Shown piece after piece: positions 41,995-51,467 of a DNA stretch of 64,000 bases. A program made the translations under genes and the position numbers. The notes below the pieces were generated by a model. The model was not told the DNA's origin. It was given only the letters and a program-made list of their open reading frames with translations, and made no database searches. The number at the start of each line of letters is the position of its first letter. Position 1 is the first letter of the stretch. The DNA is from CAIYRG01 sp964494505 (GTDB lineage: Bacteria > Pseudomonadota > Alphaproteobacteria > Micropepsales > Micropepsaceae): positions 233,722-297,721 of the forward strand of contig CAZBRO010000003.1 of NCBI GenBank assembly GCA_964494505.1. Direction: 5' to 3'.

Positions 41995-43146
41995 GTGAGG
42001 ATCGACCGCAAATGGGTTGAGAGAAATCTGGGCTTCGACCCGATCGCGAAGCCTCCGCCCGCCCAGACCTTTGCGTTTGCGCCCGCGGCCAAAGCGGCGA
42101 GCGCCGAAGACATTCAGCGCGAAATCATCGACTTCGATTCGGAAAGCCCGGCGGGCTTGCAATTCCTGGCCTTCACCACCGCGACCGGGCTCTCGCGGTT
42201 CACCGACATCCCGTGGCCCAAGGGGCTGGAGCCCAAGACCGGAGCCAAGCCCAGAGGCAGAAGCAACAGCCAGTTGCCCCAAGCCGACGTCCTCGTCGTC
42301 ACCTGGACGGTCGATGAGGGGCACGCGCTCAGCCGGGTGCTGACGCCGGGCAAGGATTCGCGCAACGATTATACTCCGTACACGCATAATTTTGCGGCGA
42401 TTTCAAAGAAGATGCGCGCGGGCTGTCCGGCCCTGGAGCTGAAGCGGCTCGGCACCTATTGGACGACGTCCATCGGAACGAAATCGGCGGTGATCTTCAA
42501 GTCGGACTCGCATATGTCGCAGGACGGTCCGCAACTGCCCAATATCGATGTATGGCGTCAGATCATCGGGGAGGTGCGGCCCAAGCTCGTGATCACGACC
42601 GGAACCGCGGGCGGCATCGGCACGGCGTTCGAGGTCGGCGACGTGATCGTGAGCTCCATCGTGCGCTTCGATTGCACGGCAAAGTGCAAGAAGCAGAAAT
42701 TCGCGCAATCCCATTACACAAGCGCACCCGCCAAGGCGTCTCATTTCGCCAAGGCCCGCTCCCTCTTCAAGGCGAACGCGCCGCAGCTTCCCAAGGACAA
42801 TACGCGGCTTCCGAAGATCGTCCGGGTGGCGCCGGACGCGCTCGGCTCGTCGGTCGTCACCACCGATTTTTTCGGGTTCGACACCTCCGACAATCATTAC
42901 AAGCTGAAGGGCCTTGGTGACGTGTCGGAGATGGGCGACGCGATTCTCGGCATGGTCGCCTCCGAGATGGGAGAGCGCGCGCCCCGCTGGCTCGCCATCC
43001 GCAACGTCTCCGACCCGCAGATCAAGGCCGATGGCCTGACTATCGGTCAACAGGCGGCGATTGCGGCGCAGATCTACAAGGGCTTCGGCCGATGGAGTTC
43101 GGTCTGCAGCGCCATCGCGTGCTGGGCGGCCATAGCGGCGGAATAA
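41995..43146 (+). CDS. nucleoside phosphorylase-fold (PNP_UDP_1) protein, likely effector
   Basis: 383 residues from a GTG at 41995 with a GGGAGA site; 21 nt after the caspase stop. Residues 1-95 form a lead with no known fold. The phosphorylase/nucleosidase core follows: ADVLVVTWTVDEGHAL, TTGTAGGIGTAFEVGDVIV with the phosphate-binding-type TGTAGGIG at 202-209, EMGDAILGMVASEMG in place of the ribose-binding M-E-x-E segment, and the catalytic Asp D340 in RNVSDPQI. PNP-fold domains occur as effectors in several bacterial defence and conflict systems, where they are predicted to split nucleotides or NAD-like molecules. Here it is encoded right after the caspase, which may activate it by cleavage. 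No signal peptide; the C-terminal tail is hydrophobic. Confidence 0.82.
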   Translation: MRIDRKWVERNLGFDPIAKPPPAQTFAFAPAAKAASAEDIQREIIDFDSESPAGLQFLAFTTATGLSRFTDIPWPKGLEPKTGAKPRGRSNSQLPQADVLVVTWTVDEGHALSRVLTPGKDSRNDYTPYTHNFAAISKKMRAGCPALELKRLGTYWTTSIGTKSAVIFKSDSHMSQDGPQLPNIDVWRQIIGEVRPKLVITTGTAGGIGTAFEVGDVIVSSIVRFDCTAKCKKQKFAQSHYTSAPAKASHFAKARSLFKANAPQLPKDNTRLPKIVRVAPDALGSSVVTTDFFGFDTSDNHYKLKGLGDVSEMGDAILGMVASEMGERAPRWLAIRNVSDPQIKADGLTIGQQAAIAAQIYKGFGRWSSVCSAIACWAAIAAE

Positions 43147-43496
43147 CGGCCTGAATTCGCAAACGGCCACACCAAATCACTGACAAGCAGGTTCGTTTAA
43201 ACCGTCACTATCCGCGTGACGCGGACGGCGCGCCGATAGCATCGGCAGGGCGCTCTTGTCCCTGAGGGCCTTTAGACACGGGCTGAGATTCCACGGCGAT
43301 ACAGCCGCCAAAGGACACATATGGAAATAGCCGCTACGGCGGCCAGCGGTGAGAAACGGCTTGAGTAAAAGGCGATAATGAGTTGGTTATCAGATTACCT
43401 GATGATTATTTTTTTTTGAGTCGGCACAGCGCTAGCTCGAATGTAGTAATGGTCATTCTGTAGACACCGAATGTTAAAATTCGGGCGGGGGGGGGC
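43147..43496. other. AT-rich gap between the conflict locus and the arylsulfotransferase-like gene
   Basis: 350 bases without a gene. It includes a T9 run at 43409-43417 and a G9 run just before the next ATG. The G run serves as, or hides, the ribosome site of the next gene. Composition is lower in GC than the surrounding core genes. Confidence 0.45.
43389..43417 (+). terminator. weak hairpin followed by a T9 run
   Basis: ATCAG (43389-43393), loop ATTAC, CTGAT (43399-43403), then GATTA and nine T. The stem is only 5 bp and AT-rich, so it is a marginal intrinsic terminator about 240 nt after the PNP stop. Confidence 0.35.
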
Positions 43497-44978
43497 ATGC
43501 GTAATGTGACCCTAAACAATGTAGAGCATAGTCGTGTTCATCGCGGGGTTACTTTGCGTCAATTGTCAAAGACATTTGGTACCGCCATACCGTTCATTTT
43601 GCTGATTGCAGCATTTGCTATAGCGGCGTTTCTGACCGGGCTTTGGGCCGGAGTTTATAGTCTGTCGGCCGCAAATATGGCGCATTCGGCAGCCGATGCT
43701 TATCACACGCTCATAGAGAAAATTGCGGGTCGAAGCTCATTTTCTCGCCAAGCGTCCGATGCTCCGCCAAACCAGCTGGCGCAATATCGCGTCATTGCGA
43801 AAGTGCCGGTCGAAGACAAATCCGATTTTCTCCTCGGCGGAGGCCCCGGCCAATATCTGGATTATTGTCCAGGCACAGGTTGTGTGGCGGTCATCCTGCG
43901 CCGTGATGGCAGCCTGGTGCACGCCTACCCCTTTCGCCCAGACGAATTCTACAAAAAGCGTACGGTAGACCTTCCTTATCAAGAGATACTGCATGATGAC
44001 GCCAGCGATACGAGCGTCTTCGGATTAACGTTTTTGCCGAATGGCGACCTCATCGCGGTCATGGATATGCCGGGTTCCCTGCCTTATGGCGGTGGGGTCG
44101 CTCGTATCGATAAGGACGGCCACGTTCTTTGGTATCGGCGGGATTACAGCGACCACTGGCCCACCCTTACCGGTCGAAATGAGATTCTAACGATCAGTCA
44201 TAACGTCGAAAATGAATCAACCGGGGAGAGTTTTCCGGACGGGACGAGAATGCGTGTCACTTGCCCGTCCGGAAGATTTGCCGACCTCATACGCGTTCTG
44301 GGCGTCGATGGCTCGGTAAAAGAGGAAATTCCACTGCTCGAAGCGTTTCTCCAATCACCCTACCGAGCCCATTTGACTTCGTCATACAACATCGTGGGAC
44401 AGGATCTGGACGGCTGCGATCCGCTACATACCAATTCGGTTAATCTGGTTGGCGCGGAAATGGCGGCAAAACTCGGGGACGTCCAAGCTGACGATCTCCT
44501 GGTTTCGTTCCGAAACATCAGCGCGCTCGCGATCATCGGACGCGCCGACCACACGGTCAGACATTTCTATAGGGGCACTTTTCTTTACCAGCACAGCGCG
44601 CAGGTTGCCCCCGGCGGCAATATCATCCTGTTCGACAATGTGGGGGGTGGCGGCACCTCATCGCGCGTTCTGATGATCGATCCATCAACAGGGTCCGAAC
44701 ATCAGATATTTCCCAATGCAACGACTCCAAAAGAGATGGAAATCTTCAATCTCTATGGCGGCAATATCAATATTTCCGCCGACGGCACGCGCGCGCTTGT
44801 CGCATTCTATAATCGCGGCAAAGCCTACGAACTAAGCTTATCGGACGGAGCCATATTGACCGAGTTCAATAATCTCCATGACGTGCACACGGTGCCGCAA
44901 TTTGCCAATGACGCGAAGAAAGTCCGTTACTTCGTTCAGGGCGGAGTTTACTACGTCCCACCCCAACTTTTTAATTGA
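43497..44978 (+). CDS. membrane-anchored arylsulfotransferase-like beta-propeller
   Basis: 493 residues. One N-terminal membrane helix at about 27-54 (FGTAIPFILLIAAFAIAAFL) anchors a large outer domain. The body has the repeats and His pattern of arylsulfotransferase (ASST) relatives: LHTNSVNLV, DDLLVSFRNISALAIIG, FLYQHSAQVAPGGNIILFDN. In PAPS-independent ASST the His of such QHSA-type segments forms a covalent sulfo-enzyme intermediate and moves sulfate between phenols in the periplasm; whether this protein does so is not known. Its GC is lower than average and it adjoins the accessory zone, a hint of transfer. It ends 163 nt from the opposing nasA. Confidence 0.75.
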   Translation: MRNVTLNNVEHSRVHRGVTLRQLSKTFGTAIPFILLIAAFAIAAFLTGLWAGVYSLSAANMAHSAADAYHTLIEKIAGRSSFSRQASDAPPNQLAQYRVIAKVPVEDKSDFLLGGGPGQYLDYCPGTGCVAVILRRDGSLVHAYPFRPDEFYKKRTVDLPYQEILHDDASDTSVFGLTFLPNGDLIAVMDMPGSLPYGGGVARIDKDGHVLWYRRDYSDHWPTLTGRNEILTISHNVENESTGESFPDGTRMRVTCPSGRFADLIRVLGVDGSVKEEIPLLEAFLQSPYRAHLTSSYNIVGQDLDGCDPLHTNSVNLVGAEMAAKLGDVQADDLLVSFRNISALAIIGRADHTVRHFYRGTFLYQHSAQVAPGGNIILFDNVGGGGTSSRVLMIDPSTGSEHQIFPNATTPKEMEIFNLYGGNINISADGTRALVAFYNRGKAYELSLSDGAILTEFNNLHDVHTVPQFANDAKKVRYFVQGGVYYVPPQLFN

Positions 44979-45141
44979 CTGACCGCGGGCTCGGTTGGTT
45001 CGAAGCGAACATCAGCCGCGAACACGAACATGGGGGAGCGTTGGGCGCTCCCGGGCAGCATCTGTGCTGCCAAATGACGCCGTCGTCGTGACAGCAAATG
45101 CGAATGTTCCGGTTCGGGACATGGGATTTTGCTTCCCGTTC

Positions 45142-47814
45142 CTATCTTGCCGCGTCGAATGTGCTGGGCTCGCGCAAATTGTCCTTCAAGAGCTTCTTCA
45201 GCTCGGGAATGCAGGAGCCGCAATTGGTGCCGGCCCGCAAGGCCGAACCGATTTCTTCGACATTGTGGAGATTCTTCTTGCGGATCGCCGCGGCGAGCCG
45301 GTTGCCGCCCACCGAAAAGCAGGCGCAGACAATATTGTCCGGCGCTGCGACGCCCACAAGCGCGTGACCTGCAAGCAACGAAAAGCGCTCCGCAGGCTCG
45401 AGCGTGCGCCCGAGAAACAGCGCCGCGGATTCGCGCGAGGCCAATGCCGTGCCTGACGGGGCCAGGAATAGGCATGCTTCCAACTGGCCGCCCAACAAAC
45501 CCGCATAGCGAAAGACCGATCTCTTCGGATCGGAATAGGACACCAGTTCCGCCTCGGCCGGAATCTGAAGCAGCCGCCGCAGGATCGCTTCGGAATGAAT
45601 GACGGAAGCAAGCTCCGTCCAGCCCGCCAGATCGTAGGCGAAGCCGGATTCGATCGGGGCCTTCGACCAGTAGACGCCTTCGCCAAGCTTCGGCGTGCCG
45701 GACGCGCGCCGCAGCAGCAATCCCGTCCACAGCATTTCGACCGGGCTCACGCGCACCCGGCTAGCCTTCAAATCGGGCTGGCCCGACACGGGATCGGTTC
45801 TGTCGTGGACGAGCCTCGCAATGGCGCCAGCCGATGAGAACTGGTCGGTCCAATGCATGGGCGCAAAGCACTCGCCGCGCCGTTGCGATTCCGTCACGGC
45901 CACGCGCATGACCGTCGAACCCTGGCCGCTTTCGATCCTGGCAAACCCGTCTGCGGCGACCCCGCACATCTCGGCATCCCACGGATGCATTGCGAGTTGT
46001 GGTTCGGCGGCATGGGTCATCAGATGCGGCACGCGTCCGGTGCGCGTCATGGTGTGCCATTGGTCGCGGACGCGGCCCGTATTGAGCGTCAGCGGGAAAT
46101 CCGGTGTGCCGTCTTCATGGGTGAGACCGCTGACGGGCACCATGCGGGCGCGCCGGTCGGCGGTCGGAAATTGGCCATCGCCGAACAGCCGGGAATCCGT
46201 GTGGTGCGTCCGGCCTGCGGGACAAGGCCATCGCACCGGCTCCAGCACGTCGTAGGAGGCATCGTCGCAATCGGCGAGCGCGCCGATGTCGAAAATTCGC
46301 CTTCCGCCATTCTCGAACGCCGACAGAGCGGCATGTTCGCGAAAGATGCTGGCCGGACTGGGATAGGAGAATTCCTTCTCCCAACCCATGCGCCGCGCGA
46401 CCTCCGCAAACATCCACCAATCGGGGCGGGCGGCACCGGGCGGCGCGCGGAATGCGCGCTGGCGCGAAATGCAGCGCTCGGAATTGGTGACGGTTCCGTC
46501 CTTCTCCGCCCAGGCGGCAGCCGGAAGAACGACATGGGCCCGCGCGCTGGTATCTGTCGGCCAGGCATCGGAGACGACGACAAACGGACAATGATCCAGC
46601 GCGGCGCGAACCTTGTTCGCGTGCGGCATGCTGGCGGCGGGATTGGTGGCTGCGATCCAGATCGCCTTGATGCGGCCCTCGCGCACGCGCCGGAACATGT
46701 CCACTGCTTTCAGTCCCGGCTTGGTGGCGATATTCGGCGCGTTCCAAAAGCGCCGCACGCGGTCCAGATCCTTTGCCGAGAACGTCATGTGGGCGGCAAG
46801 CTGATTGGCGAGGCCGCCGACCTCTCGCCCGCCCATCGCATTGGGCTGTCCTGTCAGCGAAAACGGCCCCATGCCTGCGCGGCCGATCCGCCCTGTGGCG
46901 AGATGGCAATTGATGATCGCGTTGACCTTGTCGGTCCCGATGACGGATTGATTCACGCCCTGGGAATACAGCGTCACCACCCGTTCGGTACGGGCGAACA
47001 TTTCATAGAAGCGCAGCAGATCTTCGGGCGGGATGCCGGTTGCAGAGGCGATAAAATCGACGGACGGCGCCGAGAGGGCCGCTGCATTCATGGTTTCCGC
47101 GAAGCCGGAAACATGCCGCGCGATCCAGCCGCGATCCAACGCGCGGGCCTCTGACAGATGTGTGAGCAAGCCGTTGAACAGCAGCATATCGCTTCCCGGG
47201 GCCAGCGGAAGATGCAGATCGGCGGTTTCGCATGTCGCGGTGCGCCGCGGGTCGATCGCCACGATCCTGGTGCCGCGCTTCTCGCGTGCCGCGATCAGGC
47301 GTTGATAGAGCACCGGATGGCACCAGGCCGTATTGCTGCCCACGAGCACGACGAGGTCGGCCTCGTCCAAATCCTCGTAGCGGCCGGGCACGATATCTTC
47401 GCCGAAGGCCCGCACATGGCCGGCAACCGATGAGGCCATGCAGAGCCGCGAATTGGTGTCGATATTGGCCGAACCGATGAACCCCTTCATCAGCTTGTTG
47501 GCGACGTAATAATCTTCGGTGAGGAACTGCCCCGAAACATAGAACGCAACCGCGTCCGGCCCATGGTTGCCGATCACATTCGAGAATTGAGCCGCGATCA
47601 GATCGAGCGCCTCCTCCCAGTTGGCCTTCCGGCCGTGGATCATCGGTGAATGAAGGCGATCGGGGAGGGAGAGCGTGTCCTTCAGCGCCGCACCTTTGGA
47701 ACACAGGCGGCCGAAATTCGCGGGGTGATCGGAATCGCCTTTGAGGACGCCGTTCGTCACGGCGATTCCGCAGCCGACGCCGCAATAGGGGCAAGTGGTG
47801 CGTACCGTACTCAT
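45142..47814 (-). CDS. nasA: assimilatory nitrate reductase catalytic subunit
   Basis: 890 residues. N-terminal 4Fe-4S motif C8-x2-C11-x3-C15 and C38 (CPYCGVGCG and LCSKG), then the molybdopterin-guanine-dinucleotide domains (NSRLCMASSVAGH holds the Cys expected to bind Mo, VLVGSNTAWCHPV, QPNAMGGREVGGLANQL) and the C-terminal MGD-binding domain (LTLNTGRVRDQWHTMTRTG). After it comes a BFD-like 2Fe-2S domain (CACFSVGG and CGSCIPEL), found in many NasA/NarB proteins. It reduces nitrate to nitrite in the cytosol, taking electrons from ferredoxin or NADH through the nir partner. No Tat signal, consistent with assimilation. Last gene of the operon; its ATG overlaps nirD by 4 nt. Confidence 0.96.
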   Translation of the reverse strand: MSTVRTTCPYCGVGCGIAVTNGVLKGDSDHPANFGRLCSKGAALKDTLSLPDRLHSPMIHGRKANWEEALDLIAAQFSNVIGNHGPDAVAFYVSGQFLTEDYYVANKLMKGFIGSANIDTNSRLCMASSVAGHVRAFGEDIVPGRYEDLDEADLVVLVGSNTAWCHPVLYQRLIAAREKRGTRIVAIDPRRTATCETADLHLPLAPGSDMLLFNGLLTHLSEARALDRGWIARHVSGFAETMNAAALSAPSVDFIASATGIPPEDLLRFYEMFARTERVVTLYSQGVNQSVIGTDKVNAIINCHLATGRIGRAGMGPFSLTGQPNAMGGREVGGLANQLAAHMTFSAKDLDRVRRFWNAPNIATKPGLKAVDMFRRVREGRIKAIWIAATNPAASMPHANKVRAALDHCPFVVVSDAWPTDTSARAHVVLPAAAWAEKDGTVTNSERCISRQRAFRAPPGAARPDWWMFAEVARRMGWEKEFSYPSPASIFREHAALSAFENGGRRIFDIGALADCDDASYDVLEPVRWPCPAGRTHHTDSRLFGDGQFPTADRRARMVPVSGLTHEDGTPDFPLTLNTGRVRDQWHTMTRTGRVPHLMTHAAEPQLAMHPWDAEMCGVAADGFARIESGQGSTVMRVAVTESQRRGECFAPMHWTDQFSSAGAIARLVHDRTDPVSGQPDLKASRVRVSPVEMLWTGLLLRRASGTPKLGEGVYWSKAPIESGFAYDLAGWTELASVIHSEAILRRLLQIPAEAELVSYSDPKRSVFRYAGLLGGQLEACLFLAPSGTALASRESAALFLGRTLEPAERFSLLAGHALVGVAAPDNIVCACFSVGGNRLAAAIRKKNLHNVEEIGSALRAGTNCGSCIPELKKLLKDNLREPSTFDAAR

Positions 47815-48161
47815 GCGGCTTCTTCGTTCGCCAATTGCGGCAGGCCGATATAGATTTCGCGGTCGATCAGACGCACGGGAAGCGGTTCCGCCCGGCCCTC
47901 ATCGGGTGCCATCGCCTCGCCATTGGCGAGTTCGATCGTCCAATTGTGCAGCGGGCAGGTGACGGCGCTTCCGGAGACGATGCCTTCGGACAGGGGCCCC
48001 TTGCGATGGGGGCATTCGTCGATCAGGGCGAAGATCGTATCCTCGCCGGTGCGGAATACCGCAATGGGACGTCCGCCATGGCCGAAGCAAAGCCGCCGCG
48101 CGCCACGCACCGGAATATTTGCCAGCGGCCCTATATTTTTCCACGCATGAACCACGCTCAC
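47811..48161 (-). CDS. nirD: nitrite reductase small subunit (Rieske)
   Basis: 116 residues forming a single Rieske 2Fe-2S domain with ligands C50 and H52 (CPH) and C69 and H72 (CPLH). It is the small partner of the NADH-dependent siroheme nitrite reductase NirB in the cytosol. It overlaps nirB by 4 nt upstream and nasA by 4 nt downstream. The end of the protein is plain (LANEEAA). Unlike enteric NirD, both Cys/His pairs are intact, so it probably binds the cluster. Confidence 0.95.
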   Translation of the reverse strand: MSVVHAWKNIGPLANIPVRGARRLCFGHGGRPIAVFRTGEDTIFALIDECPHRKGPLSEGIVSGSAVTCPLHNWTIELANGEAMAPDEGRAEPLPVRLIDREIYIGLPQLANEEAA

Positions 48162-50620
48162 AGGCTCTCCAGTTCGGGAAGGCGCCGGAACTCGTGCGCG
48201 TCGGCGCCTTGCGCCCGCTCCGCCCAGGGATCGGTTTGGACGAAGGTCTGGGAATGGAGGAAGCGCGCGTGCAACGCGCGCCGGCCCTCACAATCTTCGA
48301 CGAGGCGCTGTTTCACATAATCGATGCCGACGCGCGCAATCCAAGGTGCGGTGCGTTCGAGATAATGCGCCTCTTCGCGATAGAGCTGCATGAAGGCGCC
48401 GGCGTATTCGAGCACCTCGGCTTCGGTGGCGACACGCACCAGCGGATCGGTCACGCGCACCTCGATCCCGCCATTGCCGCCGACCAGAATGTCGTATCCC
48501 GCATCGACGCAAACCACGCCCATGTCCTTGATGGTCGCTTCAGCGCAGTTGCGCGGACAACCCGACACCGCGAACTTCACCTTGTGCGGCGTCCACGAGC
48601 CCCAGCACATTTTTTCGAGCTTGATGCCGAGCCCCGTCGAATCCTGCGTTCCGAAGCGGCACCACTCGCTTCCTACGCAGGTTTTCACCGTGCGAAGGCC
48701 CTTGGCATAGGCATGGCCCGACACCAGCCCTGCCTTGTTCAGGTCGCCCCAAACCGCGGGCAAATCGTCTTTCTTCACACCCAGCAAATCGATGCGCTGA
48801 CCGCCTGTGATCTTCACGGTGGGAATGGAAAACTTCTCCGCGACCGACGCGATGGCGTGCAATTCGGCCGGAGTGGTGACGCCGCCCCACATGCGCGGCA
48901 CCACCGAATAGGTGCCGTCCTTTTGTATATTGGCGTGCACACGCTCATTGACGAAACGCGAACGGGAGTCGTCGCGATATTCGCCGGGCCAGGCACAGAG
49001 CAGATAATAGTTCAGCGCCGGGCGGCATTTGTGGCAGCCCTCGGCTTTCTTCCATCCGAACGTATCGCGCACGGCCTGCATGGATTTGAGGCTTTGCGCC
49101 AGGATGGCCCGGCGGATTTCGTCATGGCCGCCTTGCGTGCAATCGCACAGCGGCGTGACGGTCTTCGCGGCGGCGACACCGGTCGTCTGCGCCAGAAGCG
49201 CTTCGACCAGCGGCGTGCATTGGCCGCAAGACGCCGACGCCTTGGTATGCGCGCGCACCTGCGAAAGCGAGGTCAGCTCTTTCGCCTTGATGGTGCAGAC
49301 GATGGTCGATTTCGAAACGCCGTTGCAGCCGCAAATCTGCGCCTCTGCCGCCATGGCGGCGACATTCGATTCGACGGAGCGCGACGTGCCCGCCTCGGCG
49401 AAGGCGCGGCCAAACACCAAGCGGTCGCGCAACGCGGCTACTTCGGTTTTGTCCCGGATCAATTGCAGATACCACTGACCGTCCGCGACATCGCCATACA
49501 GGACCGCGCCCACCAGCGTGCCATCCCGCAGCACGATCTTTTTGTAGAGGCCCCGGTTGTCGTCGCGCAGCGTGATCTCGTCGTCGCTCTCGTCGGCCGC
49601 CATCAAAGCGCCCGCGGAAAATACATCGACGCCGGTGATCTTAAGGCTGGTGGATAAGGCGCGGGAGGCGAACAGCATCGTTTCGTCGCCCGCGAGCTGC
49701 GCCGCGCACGCCTTGGCCTGGTCCCACAGCGGCGCCACCAAGCCGAAAACCTGGCCGCGATGTTCCACACACTCTCCCACGGCAAAAATATCGGGATCGC
49801 TGGTCCGCATATCGTCGGCGACCATGATGCCGCGATTGACTTCGAGTTCGGCGGCGCGCGCCAGATCGATATTCGGCCGGATGCCGATGGCGAGCACCAC
49901 GAGATCGGCGGGAATGAAACGCCCGTCCGCCAGCCGCACGCCGTCGGCGCGGTTGGTGCCGGTAATCTCTTCGGTCTGTCCATCGGTGAAGAACGCGATG
50001 CCGCGCCGGTCGAGGTCGCGTTGCAGAAGCTGCCCCGCTGCAGCGTCGAGCTGGCGCTCCATCAGGGTCGGCATCAGATGCACCAGCGCGACAGACATGC
50101 CGCGCCGCTTGAGCCCCCACGCCGCCTCCAAGCCCAGGAGCCCGCCGCCGATCACGACTGCGCGTTTATGGGTGCGGGCCGCCTCCAGCATCTTGTCCAC
50201 ATCGGCAATATCGCGAAAGGCGCAAACACCGGGGAGCCCGAGGCCCGGTATCGGCGGCGCCAGCGGCTTCGAGCCCGTCGCGATCAGAAGCCGGTCGTAA
50301 TGGGCCGTGATGCCGGCCGCGGATGTCACGGTGCGCGTCCGGCGGTCGATCTGCTTGACGGAATCGCCGGTGATCAGCGCGATGCCGTTTTCCTCGTACC
50401 AATGGCGCGGGTTTATGACGATCTCGTCGAGGCTTTTGTCGCCCGCAAGCACCGCTGACAACATGATGCGGTTATAGTTGACGTGGGGTTCGGCCCCGAA
50501 CACCGTGATGCGGAAGCGGCCGCCGCCATCGCGTTTCAGCAGCTCTTCTACAGTGCGCATGCCGGCCATGCCGTTGCCGATCACAACCAGATGCTCGCGC
50601 GGGTCTGAGATCATGTTCAT
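48158..50620 (-). CDS. nirB: NADH-dependent nitrite reductase large subunit
   Basis: 820 residues. The FAD/NADH module (LVVIGNGMAGM near the start, AVVIGGGLLGLEAAWGL in the second fold), a BFD-like 2Fe-2S domain (CGCNGVSKSTIVCTI and CGQCTPL), and the siroheme-4Fe-4S sulfite/nitrite reductase half with CVGSEWC (about 646-652) and CPRNC (about 685-689) supplying the four Cys. It reduces nitrite to ammonium with six electrons from NADH. AGGAG lies 6 nt before the ATG; the gap from cobA is 9 nt. Siroheme for it is made by the cobA product encoded just upstream. Confidence 0.97.
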   Translation of the reverse strand: MNMISDPREHLVVIGNGMAGMRTVEELLKRDGGGRFRITVFGAEPHVNYNRIMLSAVLAGDKSLDEIVINPRHWYEENGIALITGDSVKQIDRRTRTVTSAAGITAHYDRLLIATGSKPLAPPIPGLGLPGVCAFRDIADVDKMLEAARTHKRAVVIGGGLLGLEAAWGLKRRGMSVALVHLMPTLMERQLDAAAGQLLQRDLDRRGIAFFTDGQTEEITGTNRADGVRLADGRFIPADLVVLAIGIRPNIDLARAAELEVNRGIMVADDMRTSDPDIFAVGECVEHRGQVFGLVAPLWDQAKACAAQLAGDETMLFASRALSTSLKITGVDVFSAGALMAADESDDEITLRDDNRGLYKKIVLRDGTLVGAVLYGDVADGQWYLQLIRDKTEVAALRDRLVFGRAFAEAGTSRSVESNVAAMAAEAQICGCNGVSKSTIVCTIKAKELTSLSQVRAHTKASASCGQCTPLVEALLAQTTGVAAAKTVTPLCDCTQGGHDEIRRAILAQSLKSMQAVRDTFGWKKAEGCHKCRPALNYYLLCAWPGEYRDDSRSRFVNERVHANIQKDGTYSVVPRMWGGVTTPAELHAIASVAEKFSIPTVKITGGQRIDLLGVKKDDLPAVWGDLNKAGLVSGHAYAKGLRTVKTCVGSEWCRFGTQDSTGLGIKLEKMCWGSWTPHKVKFAVSGCPRNCAEATIKDMGVVCVDAGYDILVGGNGGIEVRVTDPLVRVATEAEVLEYAGAFMQLYREEAHYLERTAPWIARVGIDYVKQRLVEDCEGRRALHARFLHSQTFVQTDPWAERAQGADAHEFRRLPELESL

Positions 50621-50629
50621 GATGGGCTC

Positions 50630-51454
50630 CTAAACGCACGCGGCGTCGAACGACGCGCCTGTGAAGATTTCGAGCGGTGCGACGGCGCTCGAAACGGCAG
50701 CTGTCACTTCGCCGACGAGAATGATAAGCGGCGCGCCGGGCGGGAATTTCTTCACCGCCTCCGGTACGTCCGACAAAGAAACGCGCAGGCGCATTTGCGT
50801 GGCATGCGTGACGTCGCTCATCAGGAGCACCGATGTGCTTGGGGCGAGCCCGTGCGCGGTCAGCCGTTCGGCGATCAGGCCGGCGGAATGCCGTGCCATA
50901 TAGAAGACCGTCGTCGCTTGTGCGTCGGCCAGACTGCGCCAATCCAGTGCCAGTTCTTCTCCTGCCCGAACATGAGCGGTCACGAATTGCACGCGTCTGG
51001 CGGAGCCGCGCATCGTAAGGGCAATGCCGCTTGCTGCCGCTGCGGCCGATGCGGCGGTGATGCCCGGAACGATGGCGAACGAAATGCCGGCGTTCTCAAG
51101 CGCCGCGGTTTCCTCAGCCAAGCGTCCGAAGATCGCCGGGTCTCCGCCTTTGAGTCGTATGAGGACTTGATCGGGCCTCGCCAACCGCACCAGCATCCGG
51201 TTGATCTCGTTCTGCGTTATGCAGAGTGCGCCGGCGCGTTTGCCGACCGAGAAACTCTGCGCACCCGGCGGGATCAGATCGAGGATCGCATCGCTGACCA
51301 GCGCGTCGTAAAGCACCACGTCCGCATCGCGCAGAAGCTTGTACGCGCGCCTTGTCAGAAGATCGGGATCGCCCGGCCCGGCACCCACAAAGAAGACCTG
51401 AGGCGCGCTGCCGGGTTCATTGGACGCACTCTGCCATTCACGCCGATCGGACAT
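50630..51454 (-). CDS. cobA: uroporphyrinogen-III C-methyltransferase
   Basis: 274 residues from the ATG at 51454, which is 10 nt after AGGAG; an ATG at 51463 is too close to that site. Fold motifs of the SAM-dependent family are VFFVGAGPGDPDLLTRRA, LRDADVVLYDALVS, RLKGGDPAIFGRLAEE and GITAASAAAAASGIALT. It makes precorrin-2, the first step to siroheme. The enteric CysG fusion (oxidase/ferrochelatase domain) is missing, so that activity must be encoded elsewhere. Placement between narK and nirB fits supply of siroheme to NirB. Confidence 0.95.
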   Translation of the reverse strand: MSDRREWQSASNEPGSAPQVFFVGAGPGDPDLLTRRAYKLLRDADVVLYDALVSDAILDLIPPGAQSFSVGKRAGALCITQNEINRMLVRLARPDQVLIRLKGGDPAIFGRLAEETAALENAGISFAIVPGITAASAAAAASGIALTMRGSARRVQFVTAHVRAGEELALDWRSLADAQATTVFYMARHSAGLIAERLTAHGLAPSTSVLLMSDVTHATQMRLRVSLSDVPEAVKKFPPGAPLIILVGEVTAAVSSAVAPLEIFTGASFDAACV

Positions 51455-51467
51455 GGTGTTCATGCTC

